This document shows positions 46,919 to 56,764 of a stretch of 64,000 bases of DNA, in pieces. Position 1 is the first letter of the stretch, and every line of letters starts with the position of its first letter. The notes under the pieces are model-generated. The model was not told the origin of the DNA and made no database searches. It was given only the letters and a program-made list of their open reading frames with translations. The position numbers and the translations under genes are program-made. This stretch comes from Thraustochytrium sp. TN22 (lineage: Eukaryota; Sar; Bigyra; Thraustochytrida; Thraustochytriidae), in contig JABLUY010000206.1 of the NCBI GenBank assembly GCA_013306675.1, forward strand, positions 1-64,000, given 5' to 3'.

Positions 46919-47903
46919 CTTGAGTGGATACCTTTGCGATGAGCGAAGTTTCGGCTTTGCGCTGACCTGTCTGGCCAAACCGTGCTGATAGAGCCAGAGG
47001 AATGGACTCGACGGGCAAAACCAGTGCCGCGGCAATGAGATGAGTGGTGGTCTTCAAGCCCGTTGATTCTAAAAACACGCTCCGGAGCTCTGCTTCTGAC
47101 CTATGTTAGGCGCTCTTGCTGGAAGAGCCAACGAAATGGACACGGCAGGCGACTTGCGGTAGGTCTTAGGCCTAGTCAGCCGTGATCAGTGACCTGTATG
47201 AAGGTGGAAGAGCCAACGAAATGGACAGGCGACTTGCGGGCGCCTCAGGCTAGCCAGCCGTGATTAGTGACTCGCCCTGGCTGGCTTTCGTGTTTCGTGA
47301 ATGAGTCCAATTTACCTGCGGGCCGCCTCAAGCCCACCGCCTCCATCATGATTGCCTGCGCGCAGTGCGCGGGTGTCCACGCACGTCCGCGGCGCTCGCG
47401 ACGCAGTCGTCTCCAACTTGTCACCGAAGACCCCGAGTACCCACCGTCCGAGTCCAAGTCGGCTCGAGTCCGAGTCCTCTGACTCGGACGCGGAGCGACT
47501 CAGAAGTGGCGCGTGCAAGCAGGCGCGGCGGCGACGGCACGCCCTACGCTCTGGCGGCTCTTCGCAGCGGGCCGCGCGGCCGTCACGCACGGCACGGCGC
47601 AGGCGGAGAACACGCCGCGCTGGGCGTGTCTGTCGCGCTGGCTGCCAGGATCGATTGCCTGCCAAAAAGCCACCACGCACCTCTACTGGCTAGGCCCTAA
47701 TAGCTGGCTAGTAACACCAGCACACCGGGCTGCTCGGAGCGCCGCCACTGCATGGACATGTGGTGCAGCAGCAAAACAGGAACTCGAACAGCAGCGCGGC
47801 AGGGCGCGGCAGGGCGCGGCAGGCAGCCTCGCCTCGGGTGAGCAGGTCGGCAGGAGCTGACGACTCGCCTGACCGACCGCCCGCGGCCCGAGCGAAGCGC
47901 GCC
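46919..47903. other. divergent intergenic region between two family members
   Basis: About 1 kb separates the starts at 46918 (minus) and 47904 (plus). It contains the 85-bp direct repeat (47121-47271), a patch with three tccgagtc-type motifs (47448-47490) and a gcgcaggcggagaac stretch (about 47594) also found upstream of the member at 59415 (about 59194). The last 30 bp before the start match the 59415 promoter closely. Confidence 0.55.
47121..47271. repeat. direct repeat, about 85-bp period, two copies
   Basis: Copy 1 starts at 47121 and copy 2 at 47206. Both contain ggaagagccaacgaaatgga, ggcgacttgcgg and cagccgtgat(c/t)agtgac, separated by short indels. Confidence 0.85.
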
Positions 47904-49067
47904 ATGTCCGTCGCGGGCGACGAGCTCCGGCCGCTGGGCTATGGCGAGACGCTTGAGCCAGAGGACCAAGCCTATTGGCAGAATGTCAAGGCGCTCCTGC
48001 AAGACGATGGCGCCAACGCGGCGAGCGAAACGAGCATCCCGCAGGGCGATGGCGCCAGCACGGCGAGCGAACAGAGCATCCTGCAGGACGATGGCCCCAG
48101 TGTGGCGAGCGAACCCAGGATCCTGTACGGACCCGTGGAACGATGCTACCCCGACCTCGCTGATCTAGCGTGGATCGACGTCGTCTTCGAGGCAGATCTC
48201 TCGACGGAAGAGTCGGTCGTCATCATCAAGGTGCTAGCGGACAACGTCACGGTACAGACCTACAAGGTCAACAGCCAACTCGAAGTGAAGTGTGTCCAGG
48301 AGGAGAAGCAGATCTTCAAGTCCGTCAAGGTCCAAGAGCACTTAAAAGACCAGGGCAAGCTCTGGCTGATCGCCAGGGCTGGCCGTGGGGACATCAAGAA
48401 GAAGACATACAGCCTCCGCTTCGCGTACGAGGGGCTCGACGGATACCAAGAAACGAGCACGTTTCGCATGCGATCCAAGCCCAAGAATCGACCGGTGGAT
48501 CAAAGCGAGAAGAACCTCTACCTCAACATGCGCATGGCGATCCAGCGCAGCTTCAAGGAGGGAACTCCCATCCTCGAGCTACTCCCTCCTCCTACGACGC
48601 CTCCGTCGAGGCGTTTGCCGCTCAAGCACGCAAGCACGGAGCGCTCAGATGCGAGCACCGACACGCTTGGCTCAGAGGCCAGCAGCACGTCTACTCGCGC
48701 TCGACAGACGCGCAAGAAGGCCGCGAGCTCGCCCGTCCGCTTCGCAGCGCTCAAGAGTCCGATTGCCAGTGCCAACGCCAGTAACCGTGCCAGCGCAGGC
48801 GCCAGCGACACCGCGAGCACTGGCGTAAGTAGCACCAGCAAGGCTAAGGCCCTCCGAACAACTACTTCCAAGGGGTCCGGCAGCCCGGCAGCTTCCACCG
48901 ACAAGACGCGCAAGCTTGCGGCCAAGGCATCTCCGGCGCGCCTCTCCGTGGAAGCACATTGCGCAGCCAAGTCCAAGAAGCCAAGCGGCGACGAGGACGC
49001 GTCCGTCTCGTCGGTCGTGGCCGGCCTCCTGGCAATCCTCGTCTTCTTGCTCTACATGAATATGTAG
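47904..49067 (+). CDS. tail-anchored member of the FxIxSK/SFxxGG family
   Basis: This 387-residue protein starts MSVAGDELRPLG, nearly as in the gene at 59415 (MSVASDEHEPLE). Residues 33-74 are three 14-residue repeats (pattern QDDGxxxASExxIL). The core runs from CYPDLADLAWIDVVFEADLS through YSLRFAYEGLDG to STFRMRSKPKNRPVD, then the helix MRMAIQRSFKEGTPI and the signature STDTLGSE. A Ser/Ala/Lys-rich linker follows, and the last 20 residues are a single hydrophobic helix (VVAGLLAILVFLLYMNM), a tail anchor. The matching 5' sequence and N-terminus show common descent with the gene at 59415. Confidence 0.72.
   Translation: MSVAGDELRPLGYGETLEPEDQAYWQNVKALLQDDGANAASETSIPQGDGASTASEQSILQDDGPSVASEPRILYGPVERCYPDLADLAWIDVVFEADLSTEESVVIIKVLADNVTVQTYKVNSQLEVKCVQEEKQIFKSVKVQEHLKDQGKLWLIARAGRGDIKKKTYSLRFAYEGLDGYQETSTFRMRSKPKNRPVDQSEKNLYLNMRMAIQRSFKEGTPILELLPPPTTPPSRRLPLKHASTERSDASTDTLGSEASSTSTRARQTRKKAASSPVRFAALKSPIASANASNRASAGASDTASTGVSSTSKAKALRTTTSKGSGSPAASTDKTRKLAAKASPARLSVEAHCAAKSKKPSGDEDASVSSVVAGLLAILVFLLYMNM
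48000..48125. repeat. 42-bp in-frame tandem repeat x3
   Basis: Three units (48000, 48042, 48084) encode QDDGANAASETSIP, QGDGASTASEQSIL and QDDGPSVASEPRIL in the N-terminal variable region of the gene at 47904. The multiple-of-three period keeps the frame. Confidence 0.95.
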
Positions 49068-52000
49068 TGCGCTGAGTGGCCCTGCGCTGCGCATCGCCAG
49101 CGCCATTTAGCCTGCGCCGCGCCGCCAGCTCCATGGCAGCTCAAGCAAGCAGGCAATGTGCAACCGCATTCTCTGAAGTGGTCAGCACCAAAATGAGATC
49201 AAGTTCGTTGTTGTACCATGTCAAGGCCACCACGGCTCGCTCGTCGACGGCCATCCTATCTGCGAATGCGACCGAGGCGGCAGATTGGGCGAGAGGATGA
49301 CCTCGCTGGGCAAGAGCATGGCCTCGCTGGGCGAGTCGGTCTCGCCCATGATGGCCTGGAGCGTCTTGGCGCCTCTGGCGCCCCGCTTCTCCGCTTTCTC
49401 TTTAGGACGAGTCTTTCCAGGACTCGCTCTTGCGCTCCATCAGTTGCTCCTGCTCGAAAATGTGCGATGGAGATGCTCATGGAGCTCCGCCGTGCGCAGA
49501 ACCGGCTCCTCCAACTTCAAGCGGAGCGAGTCACAAGATGGTTCACGAGCTCCGCGTGGCAGGAGAATCTTCACTAGGCGAGACGTGAGAAATTCCTTTT
49601 CGAGCCGAGCTGACTCATCGTCTCACGGATGCACGAGCCTTCTCATGAAAGCGCTGGGCTAGCACAGCTGGCAGCGTGTGGCTACTCTTCTACTCTTTGA
49701 CCTGTATCGCGACAACAGCGTGGATCACCTGCTGCTTGCGACCCTTTGGAGAAGTCGGTGCAGCTGCCGAGCGAGAGTGCAACGCTGGCGACTACCGAGC
49801 TGGCGGCGCTCATCGATCTTGCCTTGCTTCCTCGCATAGTGTTGCACGTGTAGAGATTGTGGCGCGGCTTTAGCAGCGTGCTGCAACACCTTGCCCCGCG
49901 AGCGTGCTCTGCTTCATGGTATCAGTGGACAAGGACGCGGAGGCCGTGCGCTCCTTGCCGTCGGCATCCTCCTTTGCGTGCCTCGGAGCGCTGTGCAGTG
50001 TGATTGTGGGCGTCCAGCAGAGACCGCGTGCGCGGTACCCACCTTGCGCAGTACCCACCTTGCGCAACCAGGACGGCGTGTCGCTGCCGGAGATCGTGGG
50101 CGCGCCGTGCAAGGGGATAAACAGCTGCCTGGACGAGCCGACATGCCTGCGCTGGCTGCGCTCAAGGACGCGGAGGCCGCGCGCTCCTTGCTGTCGGCAT
50201 CCTCCTTTGCGTGCCTCGGCACGCTGTGCAGCGTGATTGTGGGCGTCCAGCAGAGACCGCGTATGCGGTACCCACCTTGCGCAACCAGGACGGCGTGTCG
50301 CTGCCGGAGATCGTGGGCGCGCCGTGCAAGGGATTAAACAGCTGCCTGGACGAGCCGACATGCCTGCGCTGGCTGCGCTCGAGTCTCGTGACGCTGCGCG
50401 TCGCGGCTCGCATGGACCAGGCCACGCTGCACAAGTGGTGCAGCTAGGCGCATTGCGCGGCGCCGTCAAGTTCGCGAAGGAACAAGCCCGGACGTGCTGC
50501 TCGCAATGACGGGGCTAGGGCGACGCTCGCGTCGTACCACGCGCTCGGTGTCCTGGTGCAGACGACGCATGCGGAGGTGCTGGTCCAAATTTTCCGAGGC
50601 TGGGTTCACGATGGTATTCTTTTCAAGTGCAACAGCGACAAACAAGAGGGAAAGGTAGCACAGAGGCTTCTGACGTCGACAAGACATCACGCAGATCAGC
50701 ACCCGGGTTGGCGACCTCGCTCGCCTGGGCTGCGAGGATGGAAGCTTAGGCAGGCGTGCTGACGCAACCAGAATCGGACGCGGTCTTGGAGGCTACCCCC
50801 AGTCCACTTGCTTCCATTGAGGTCCACGAACTCTCCCCGCGTAGTCTGAGTCTCCTCGGATTCGCATGTCTTGTGGCCATGACATGCTTTTTTTGGTGGA
50901 CGAATCATCCCTGCCCCCCCCCCGCACAAGCATCGCCCCGCCCCGCCCTGGGCCGCTCCGCTCCGCTTCGTTGCTCTAGCGCATTGCCCCGCTTGTGCCC
51001 GCGCGAGCGCGTGCGGCGCGAACGGCGGTCCTGCCTTGCGTCTAGCATGCTTCACGCCGAGTCTATCACGTGGTCTTTACGCGCGTTCCCCTTGTACTCC
51101 AGCGCAAAGGAAAATTTAGCGCACACCTCTCCGGCCCAGGTGTCCAGGGACAGTGGGGACAGTGGCTTCACCCCTTTGGGCGGAGTTCGTGGAGGGCCCG
51201 CACAAAGCCCACCCGCGCAGGCGGAGGCAGATTGGCGAGGCGGCGGTCGCGCAAAATCCTTCGCGCGCGGTTGGCACGGCTGGCCGCTGCGCGGGGCGAG
51301 GGCTGGCGTGGCCGCGCGCACGGGCCGCGCGGCCGCGGCGCGGCCCCGCGCGACCGCCCTGGCCCGCTTGCGCTGATGTCATGAGCACAAGGCTTCTTGC
51401 CTCCATCAATCGCCTTTCTTGGCGCGCGATTGCTTGCCTCCGTCAGTCGCGCGGCGGCTGATCCGCTCCCGCAATCCGCTCGCGCTCCTCTCTTCGTTGT
51501 GTTCTTACGGCATTGTTTTCTTTTTTTGTTCTTCAACCTGGCCTGGCAACAACCAAACGACGCAAACGCGCAGGCCGAACAGCCACCAGAGGCAAGTAAC
51601 AGTACCCTACCAGGTACGCGGTGAGTCAGTGACAGCAAACGCAGCCACAGCCGCGCGCCTCGCACCACCTCGCGCCTCGCCCGGCAGGGCTTGGCTCGAA
51701 GCGGCGTCAGGCCGGCCAAGCGGGCCTGAAGTGGCGTCGCGGCGCTTGCCAGGCGGCAGGGCGTGAGATCTGTGGGCGGCCAGCCTTCCGCCCAAGCGCG
51801 CCCAAGCGGTCTAGGTCACGTGCTAGAAGCTGTCTTGTCTCTCGCGGGAGTCTGGCGGCCGCCGCAGCCCGCAAGGCGCAGCAGGCGAGGCGCCGCGGAA
51901 GCGCGCGGGAGCGCTGCGGGAGCCGTGCGAGCCTCCCCTTGGGTCTCCGGCGCCCTACCAAAAACACGTGAGCGGGAAAGGGAGTCCCGGCCTGGGCCGT

Positions 52001-52257
52001 CGCAGGGCAGTCTTGCGGGAGTCTCGCGGGCGCCGCGGGAGCGTCCCATATAGTCTCCTAACGCCGGCACGGACGAGCAGCCAGAACAGAATCGCAACTG
52101 CAAGCTCGGGGCCTTGCCCCCGCCGCGCGCGCGGTGGCGGCGGCACGCAGCTTCGAGCGACGCCTTGTGCTGCGCTGCGCAGCCTGCGCTGCGCTGCCCG
52201 CCTAGCCAGCGAGGACTTGCGAGCTGGCGACCGTCTCAAGCACGACAGCGGCTCGCC
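49068..52257. other. 3.2-kb gene-poor stretch inside the family array
   Basis: I find no gene that I can support. 49280-49580 has short coding-like pieces in changing frames (MTSLGKSMASLGESVSPM; MEMLMELRRAQNRLLQLQAE). 49760-50450 contains a duplicated coding-like segment described separately. From about 50900 to 52250 the sequence is GC-rich without consistent frames. It is probably a graveyard of decayed gene copies. Confidence 0.5.
49931..50380 (+). pseudogene. tandemly duplicated, frame-broken coding-like segment
   Basis: Two copies lie head to tail, 49931-50163 and 50164-50380, nearly identical except that copy 1 contains gtacccaccttgcgca twice and copy 2 once. In the plus-strand frame copy 1 reads SFACLGALCSVIVGVQQRPR, then NQDGVSLPEIVGAPCKG and SCLDEPTCLRWLRS. 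The same peptide from copy 2 needs a frame change, and no complete gene includes both. The peptide spacing resembles an internal protein repeat, but I recognise no family. Confidence 0.55.
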
Positions 52258-53241
52258 ATGGCCCATGGGAGGCACCAGGGGGGCGGCGTGTACGACGAGC
52301 CCGGGGCGAGCGCGTCCGGCATGGCGGTGTCCAACCAGTGGGTCAAGCGGGATTCGAGCGTAGGACTCGTTGTGCACGATACCTTGGCCCTCGAGAGGCG
52401 GAGCACGGAGCGCATGCAGCCGCCGGAATACGACACGAAGGACATCTTGAGGGACTGCTGCATCAAAAATGTTGACTTCTGCCCGTGCTCAAGCTTTGAT
52501 GCGGACGCCATGGACGAGGACGGTGACGTGGAAGTTGCTGCGGACGATGCACACTCGCTTGCCGAGACGGAGGCGCTGGGGAGGAGCATGGACGGCATGG
52601 ATGACGCCGAGGAGAGTGGCGGCAAGCTTACCCCGCGCACGGGACCTGGCGCCTCTCCCGGTTTCTCGGTAGAGTGGACAAATGCTAGGAAGGATAGCCT
52701 CTTCAAGCGCCCCATCATCATGTCGAAGGCAGCTATGACGGCACTTGCAGAGAGCGGCACGCACGAGATTATCGACATGCAGGACGTTAGCGTCCTCGTC
52801 TCTGCAAGTGCCGAGGCCGGGGCAGTGCAACTTCCCAACTCGGTGACGCTTAAACCCAACCCCAATGAGCTGTCCAGCCTCCGTACGACCTTGCAACCCA
52901 TGGAGACTGACAATGGTAAGCAGCTGCTGCTCGGACAACTGCTGTCCTGCGTCGTTTGCATCTCACCGGACGACCCCCTCCGATTTCAAATACAATTCGG
53001 CCTCCTCAACAAGCCAAGCCCATGGAGGAACCTCCGCTTGACTGTTCAATACAAGGGCACCGCCATCACCAGCAAGGTCTTTAACATTCTCTCCGGCCTG
53101 CACCCCAAGAAGCCCTCTCCCGATAGCAACAAGGTGACTAAGAGGGCCTACGAGGCAAAGTCTGCGCAAGCCCGGATCGCTGAGATAGCCTACAAGAAGG
53201 AGTACGCCAAGGCTACTGCCTCCTTCTCCGCGAGCCAGTAA
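52258..53241 (+). CDS. divergent member of the family, unknown function
   Basis: This 327-residue protein has an acidic N-terminal half (MDEDGDVEVAADDAHSLAET) and a strand-rich C-terminal half: QLLSCVVCISPDDPLRFQIQ, WRNLRLTVQYKGTAITSK and VFNILSGLHPKKPSPDSNK. The last corresponds in position to the F-x-I-x-S-K strand and Lys-rich exit of other members. The final helix (VTKRAYEAKSAQARIAEIAY) takes the place of the SFxxGG helix but lacks that motif. No membrane tail is present. The ATG at 52258 follows an in-frame region that looks like untranslated leader. Membership in the family is suggested by position and layout more than by identity. Confidence 0.55.
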   Translation: MAHGRHQGGGVYDEPGASASGMAVSNQWVKRDSSVGLVVHDTLALERRSTERMQPPEYDTKDILRDCCIKNVDFCPCSSFDADAMDEDGDVEVAADDAHSLAETEALGRSMDGMDDAEESGGKLTPRTGPGASPGFSVEWTNARKDSLFKRPIIMSKAAMTALAESGTHEIIDMQDVSVLVSASAEAGAVQLPNSVTLKPNPNELSSLRTTLQPMETDNGKQLLLGQLLSCVVCISPDDPLRFQIQFGLLNKPSPWRNLRLTVQYKGTAITSKVFNILSGLHPKKPSPDSNKVTKRAYEAKSAQARIAEIAYKKEYAKATASFSASQ

Positions 53242-53640
53242 CTTAGTTGAGCTCTTCTTACTTACAGTCAGGCTGTGCACGCTTTCGCATGATAAACTAA
53301 AGTGGCTCAATTTTTCTTGCTTGTGCTCGGCGCACGCGCGCCTAGCTAGAGCCGCTCGCTTACTCCAGCTAGCTAGCTCGTCCACAACTGCAGTCGCAAG
53401 CGCAAAAGCGAGCGCCCCCCCATGCAAGTAAAGCTCGCGCATGGCGCAGGCACCGTGACTGAAACCATCCACTGTGCACGCTAGTACGGCGTGTGTGAAC
53501 ATGAACCGTGAACATATGTGAACGTGAACGTGAACATGTGTGTGAACGTGAACGTGAGGATTAACGTGCGGAGGACCAATGAGGTCAACGTGGAAGGGGT
53601 CGGTTGGTCCTTAGAAAAGGGCGTCGCAACGGGGGCAGAT

Positions 53641-53669
53641 TAGACCGGTTCGACGGCGAACCCGGTCTA
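53641..53669. other. 12-bp inverted repeat (hairpin) at the border of the AT-rich island
   Basis: The left arm tagaccggttcg pairs with the right arm cgaacccggtcta, with one bulged base and the 4-base loop acgg. It ends exactly where base composition switches to AT-rich. It is not a tRNA arm, because the loop is too short and the other arms are absent. Confidence 0.75.
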
Positions 53670-54130
53670 TTTTCATGGACATATAGCAAATTACCTTGAA
53701 CAATATCTGGGCTCAAAGCCATTGAAATCAATTTTCACAGCCTTTTTGTACAATACACACATTCCAATTACCGAAATACTGAATTTTGGGTGTAAAATTA
53801 CCAGGTGGAAGGCTCCTACCTCTTTAGAATTTGTATGGTCTCGACCTGGGCACTCCCACCGTCTCTTATTCAACCTTTTGCACATGCGATGGTTCTTCAT
53901 AGTTCTCAACTTTGCACATGTATTACTCATTTCGCTCAATGTGAAACTGTAATTTCTCTTCACCACATGACGGAGACTTGGCGTAGCTACCTATTAGGAG
54001 CTAAATTTCATCTCATCTCACTTAATTTTGATGGAGAAATTTCATGTCGATGTTTGTTTCATTTACCCTCTCAATACTGTGCATTGTGCAAGTCAGCGGT
54101 ACTCGCTAGTAAAGCCCGTAGTCACGCACA
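53670..54130. other. AT-rich island of foreign-looking composition
   Basis: Two 60-base lines that I counted (53701-53760 and 53881-53940) contain 22 and 23 G+C, so about 37-38 percent, against clearly higher values in neighbouring genes. No coding sequence is recognisable on either strand. An organellar insertion or a remnant of a mobile sequence are the main options. Confidence 0.65.
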
Positions 54131-54898
54131 ACTAGTACACACCCGAAGGCCCGGCCCGTCGGCAGTTGGTTGCCATGGTGGTTCTTGTCGCACAGCATGC
54201 ATGGCAGCTGTCCCAACATCCCTGTCAGTGTGCGAGCTAGCGAGGTGGTGAAGCTGCTCGGCGAGAGCGCGCACGAGGTGCTTGCGCTTAGTCGTGGCTG
54301 CTGATGCCCTGGCGCGCTCTGCCTCCTGTCCTGGCAAGGCGACGGCGAGCGTCAGATAGCGCTCACATGTCAGTCGCCACGCGGTCGTCAACGTGGTCTC
54401 AACGTGAGAGTCCAACGTGAGTTTTTTTTTCAATTTATCCAGAGGATAATGGAGACAAACTGTAGAATTTGCCGTGCAGATTTCCGCGCAGCGCAGACCT
54501 CAAAATCTGCGATGTCGTCCTGGCGGCGCCAGCGGCTATGCGTGCGGCTGCTGCCGGCGCGGCGCGGCGCGGCGCGGGCCGCTGCGGCGAGATCCTGCCC
54601 CGCCTCGCGCGGTTGCTAGCGCGCGCGCCAGGGCCTCTGCCCAAGATGTGTCGCAAGGCCCACCAGCAAGGCCGGCGGGGGCGGCGGCTCGCGCTCAAGC
54701 TCACCTTCGATGTGTAGTGGAGACGACCACATGTCTGCTTGCGCGCGCAAACCTGAATCGAGAACGCGAACGAGACATCGACGGCGTGGTGGTCGTGAGG
54801 TGGCAGCGGCAGCAGCGGCAGCACTGGCAGTAGCAGCGCTCGAGTTCCAGCTCAAGCTCGGTCCTCGTCGCATCGGCGTCTCGTCAGCAGGCAGCGAG

Positions 54899-56056
54899 AT
54901 GGAGGACAAGATCTCGCCACCGGGCATGGAGCCCCTCCCGTTTAACCTTGGTGAAGGCGAGGACGTCGCGGACGGGTGGAGTGTAGACGATCAGGCGACC
55001 CTGCGGGAGCTCTTTCCGGGGGCAGACGCGACCGAGCAGAAGACGGACCCCCTCCCGGGCGAGGGCAAGGGTGACGATGATGGTGAAGGCGGCACCCATG
55101 AGCCGACTGTGAGTAGGGATGACCGGGCGGCCATGCAGGCGACCTTCACGGAGAAGGGCGGGGAGGAGGCCAACAAAGAGGGCATGCAAGCAGCTGCGCA
55201 GCCTCCGATCAAGATTCGGCTGCAGCCGGAGACGATGTTGTGCAAAGAGCTCCGGACGTTGGCGCGCCTCAAGGTCGTGATCGAGCTGGAGGATGCGCAC
55301 TTGCTCGGCGACCTCAAGATGGAGCTTATCAAGTCTATCAAGGAGACCACGGGTACGGTGCTGCAGACGGTGCTGCAGACGGCGACGCCTGTCTTCTCTG
55401 AGGGAGCGAAAACGGGCCCCCTCCACAGCGAGGGCGAGGTTGTCTTCGAGAACCTCACCTTCGTGCAGGACCCGCACAAGCCGCGCTTCGTCCTCATTGA
55501 GGGGATGGCGAACCGCTACCGCACCATCTCCGATAAGTCGAGCGGCAAGCGCGATAAGGGCCGTGTCTTCCTCCGCTTCTCGAGCGGTGGCGCCGAGTGC
55601 AAGACGTGGCCATTTCGCATCGCTACCAAGAAGAAGACCAAGAGCCGCGACAAGGCACTGCAGGCGGAGATCAAGGCGGAGCAGGCGAGAATTATCCGTG
55701 ACCTCCGCGAGAACCATGAAAAGCTCGCCAAGAGCTTCGCGGTGGGCAGCGGCGACCCGCATATTTTCTCCCCCATGACGGTGGAGGAGCTCTTCAAGAT
55801 GAAGATGTCCCGGAAGCGCACCAAGCGCACTGCCGCCACGCAAGCGCCGAGCGAGTCCGAGTCTATGCCCAAACGCGCCAAGACGACAGAGATTGCCGAC
55901 ACGCTCCCAGCTGTCGAGACGGACGCTGCCGTGTCCGAGCAAGTCGCCCCCATCGTGCTCCTCGAAGCGCTCCAGCACCACATCTCGCGTGACGAGATCA
56001 CCGACGAGACCATAGCCCTCTGTGCCGACCTGCGCCACGCCTTGTGCGGGCCTTGA
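54899..56056 (+). CDS. nuclear-type member of the FxIxSK/SFxxGG family
   Basis: This 385-residue protein has an acidic N-terminus (to about 100). The predicted beta domain (about 103-243) starts IKIRLQPETMLCKELRTLAR, includes LKVVIELEDAHLLGDLKMEL, and ends TWPFRIATKKKTKS. A helix (250-280) leads to LAKSFAVGSGDPHIFSPMTV and EELFKM. Two basic clusters (RKRTKR at about 305 and PKRAKTTE at about 324) form a likely bipartite nuclear signal. There is no membrane segment. It is closely related to the next gene at 56765: FRI(A/K)(T/S)K, (K/E)SFxxGxGDP and PKR(A/T)KTTEIA are shared. The role could be DNA- or protein-binding in the nucleus, but that is inference. Confidence 0.72.
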   Translation: MEDKISPPGMEPLPFNLGEGEDVADGWSVDDQATLRELFPGADATEQKTDPLPGEGKGDDDGEGGTHEPTVSRDDRAAMQATFTEKGGEEANKEGMQAAAQPPIKIRLQPETMLCKELRTLARLKVVIELEDAHLLGDLKMELIKSIKETTGTVLQTVLQTATPVFSEGAKTGPLHSEGEVVFENLTFVQDPHKPRFVLIEGMANRYRTISDKSSGKRDKGRVFLRFSSGGAECKTWPFRIATKKKTKSRDKALQAEIKAEQARIIRDLRENHEKLAKSFAVGSGDPHIFSPMTVEELFKMKMSRKRTKRTAATQAPSESESMPKRAKTTEIADTLPAVETDAAVSEQVAPIVLLEALQHHISRDEITDETIALCADLRHALCGP

Positions 56057-56764
56057 CCGACACACACACGCCCGCATGTTCTGCGAGCTGAGCACCCACG
56101 GTGGCCAGTCTCCTCCTCCTTGACCCTTAGTTTGATTGTCCCGCACCAGCTCACAACCGTTCATTCGTATTGTATTCCATTCCTTTCTCATCGAAGAGGC
56201 GCGCTGCCGGCGGGCGTCTGCAAGCTCCGCGCCGAGCCTAGCGTCTCCCTCTTGGCCCTGTCGTGCCGCGGCTGCAGTGCTGCCGCCGCCGCAGCCGCCG
56301 GCGGAGCGGCGTCAACTGTGACGCGCGATGAACAGAATGAACATAAAGTACGTCCTGAAATGGAGGCCAGATTGGGGCGCTCGCAAACTGCAATAATCTG
56401 CCTTCGCGAGGGCGGCGCGCGGCGCGCGGCGGCGGCGGCGCGCGGCGGCGTGCGGCGGCGTAGGCGGGGCGGCAGCGTGCGCTCGCGAGCCTTGCCGCCC
56501 CGACGACCTTGCCCCCCCCCTTGCGCGTGGATGGGCTGATGTAGCGGTCCGACTTGGCATGGTTGGGCTGGGCCAAGGCATGGCCCATGTCAGCAGTCTG
56601 AAGGCGCAGAACCAAAGCGATAACTCGAGGCAGCGGCGAGGACGACGGCAGCGCGCGGCGGCGGCGCGGCAGCGGTAGCAGCAGCGCCCGGCTGGCTAGA
56701 GCGACCTGTCGCGCAGCAGCTCCGCGCAGGAGGGCGGACTCTTCGCAGGCAGTTCCAAGGCGCA
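56057..56764. other. intergenic region between the two nuclear-type members
   Basis: About 700 bp with gcggcggcgcgcggcggcg simple sequence near 56420-56470 and a C run at about 56512. No gene is visible. Confidence 0.5.

Larger units (their letters stand above)
53242..54898. other. 1.66-kb intergenic region containing an AT-rich island
   Basis: It begins with about 250 bp of ordinary sequence, then gtgaacgtgaac repeats (about 53490-53560), the hairpin at 53641, the AT-rich island, and GC-rich sequence leading to the gene at 54899. Open frames in the island have no ATG at their ends and match nothing that I recognise. Confidence 0.6.

Noticed and set aside
53641-53669. tRNA T-arm (ggttcga-like sequence)
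   Set aside because: The pairing gives a 4-base loop and a 12-bp stem, and no acceptor, D or anticodon arms flank it.
53691-53966. Open frames on both strands of the AT-rich island
   Set aside because: They start with GTG or TTG, are shorter than 95 codons and resemble nothing that I recognise.
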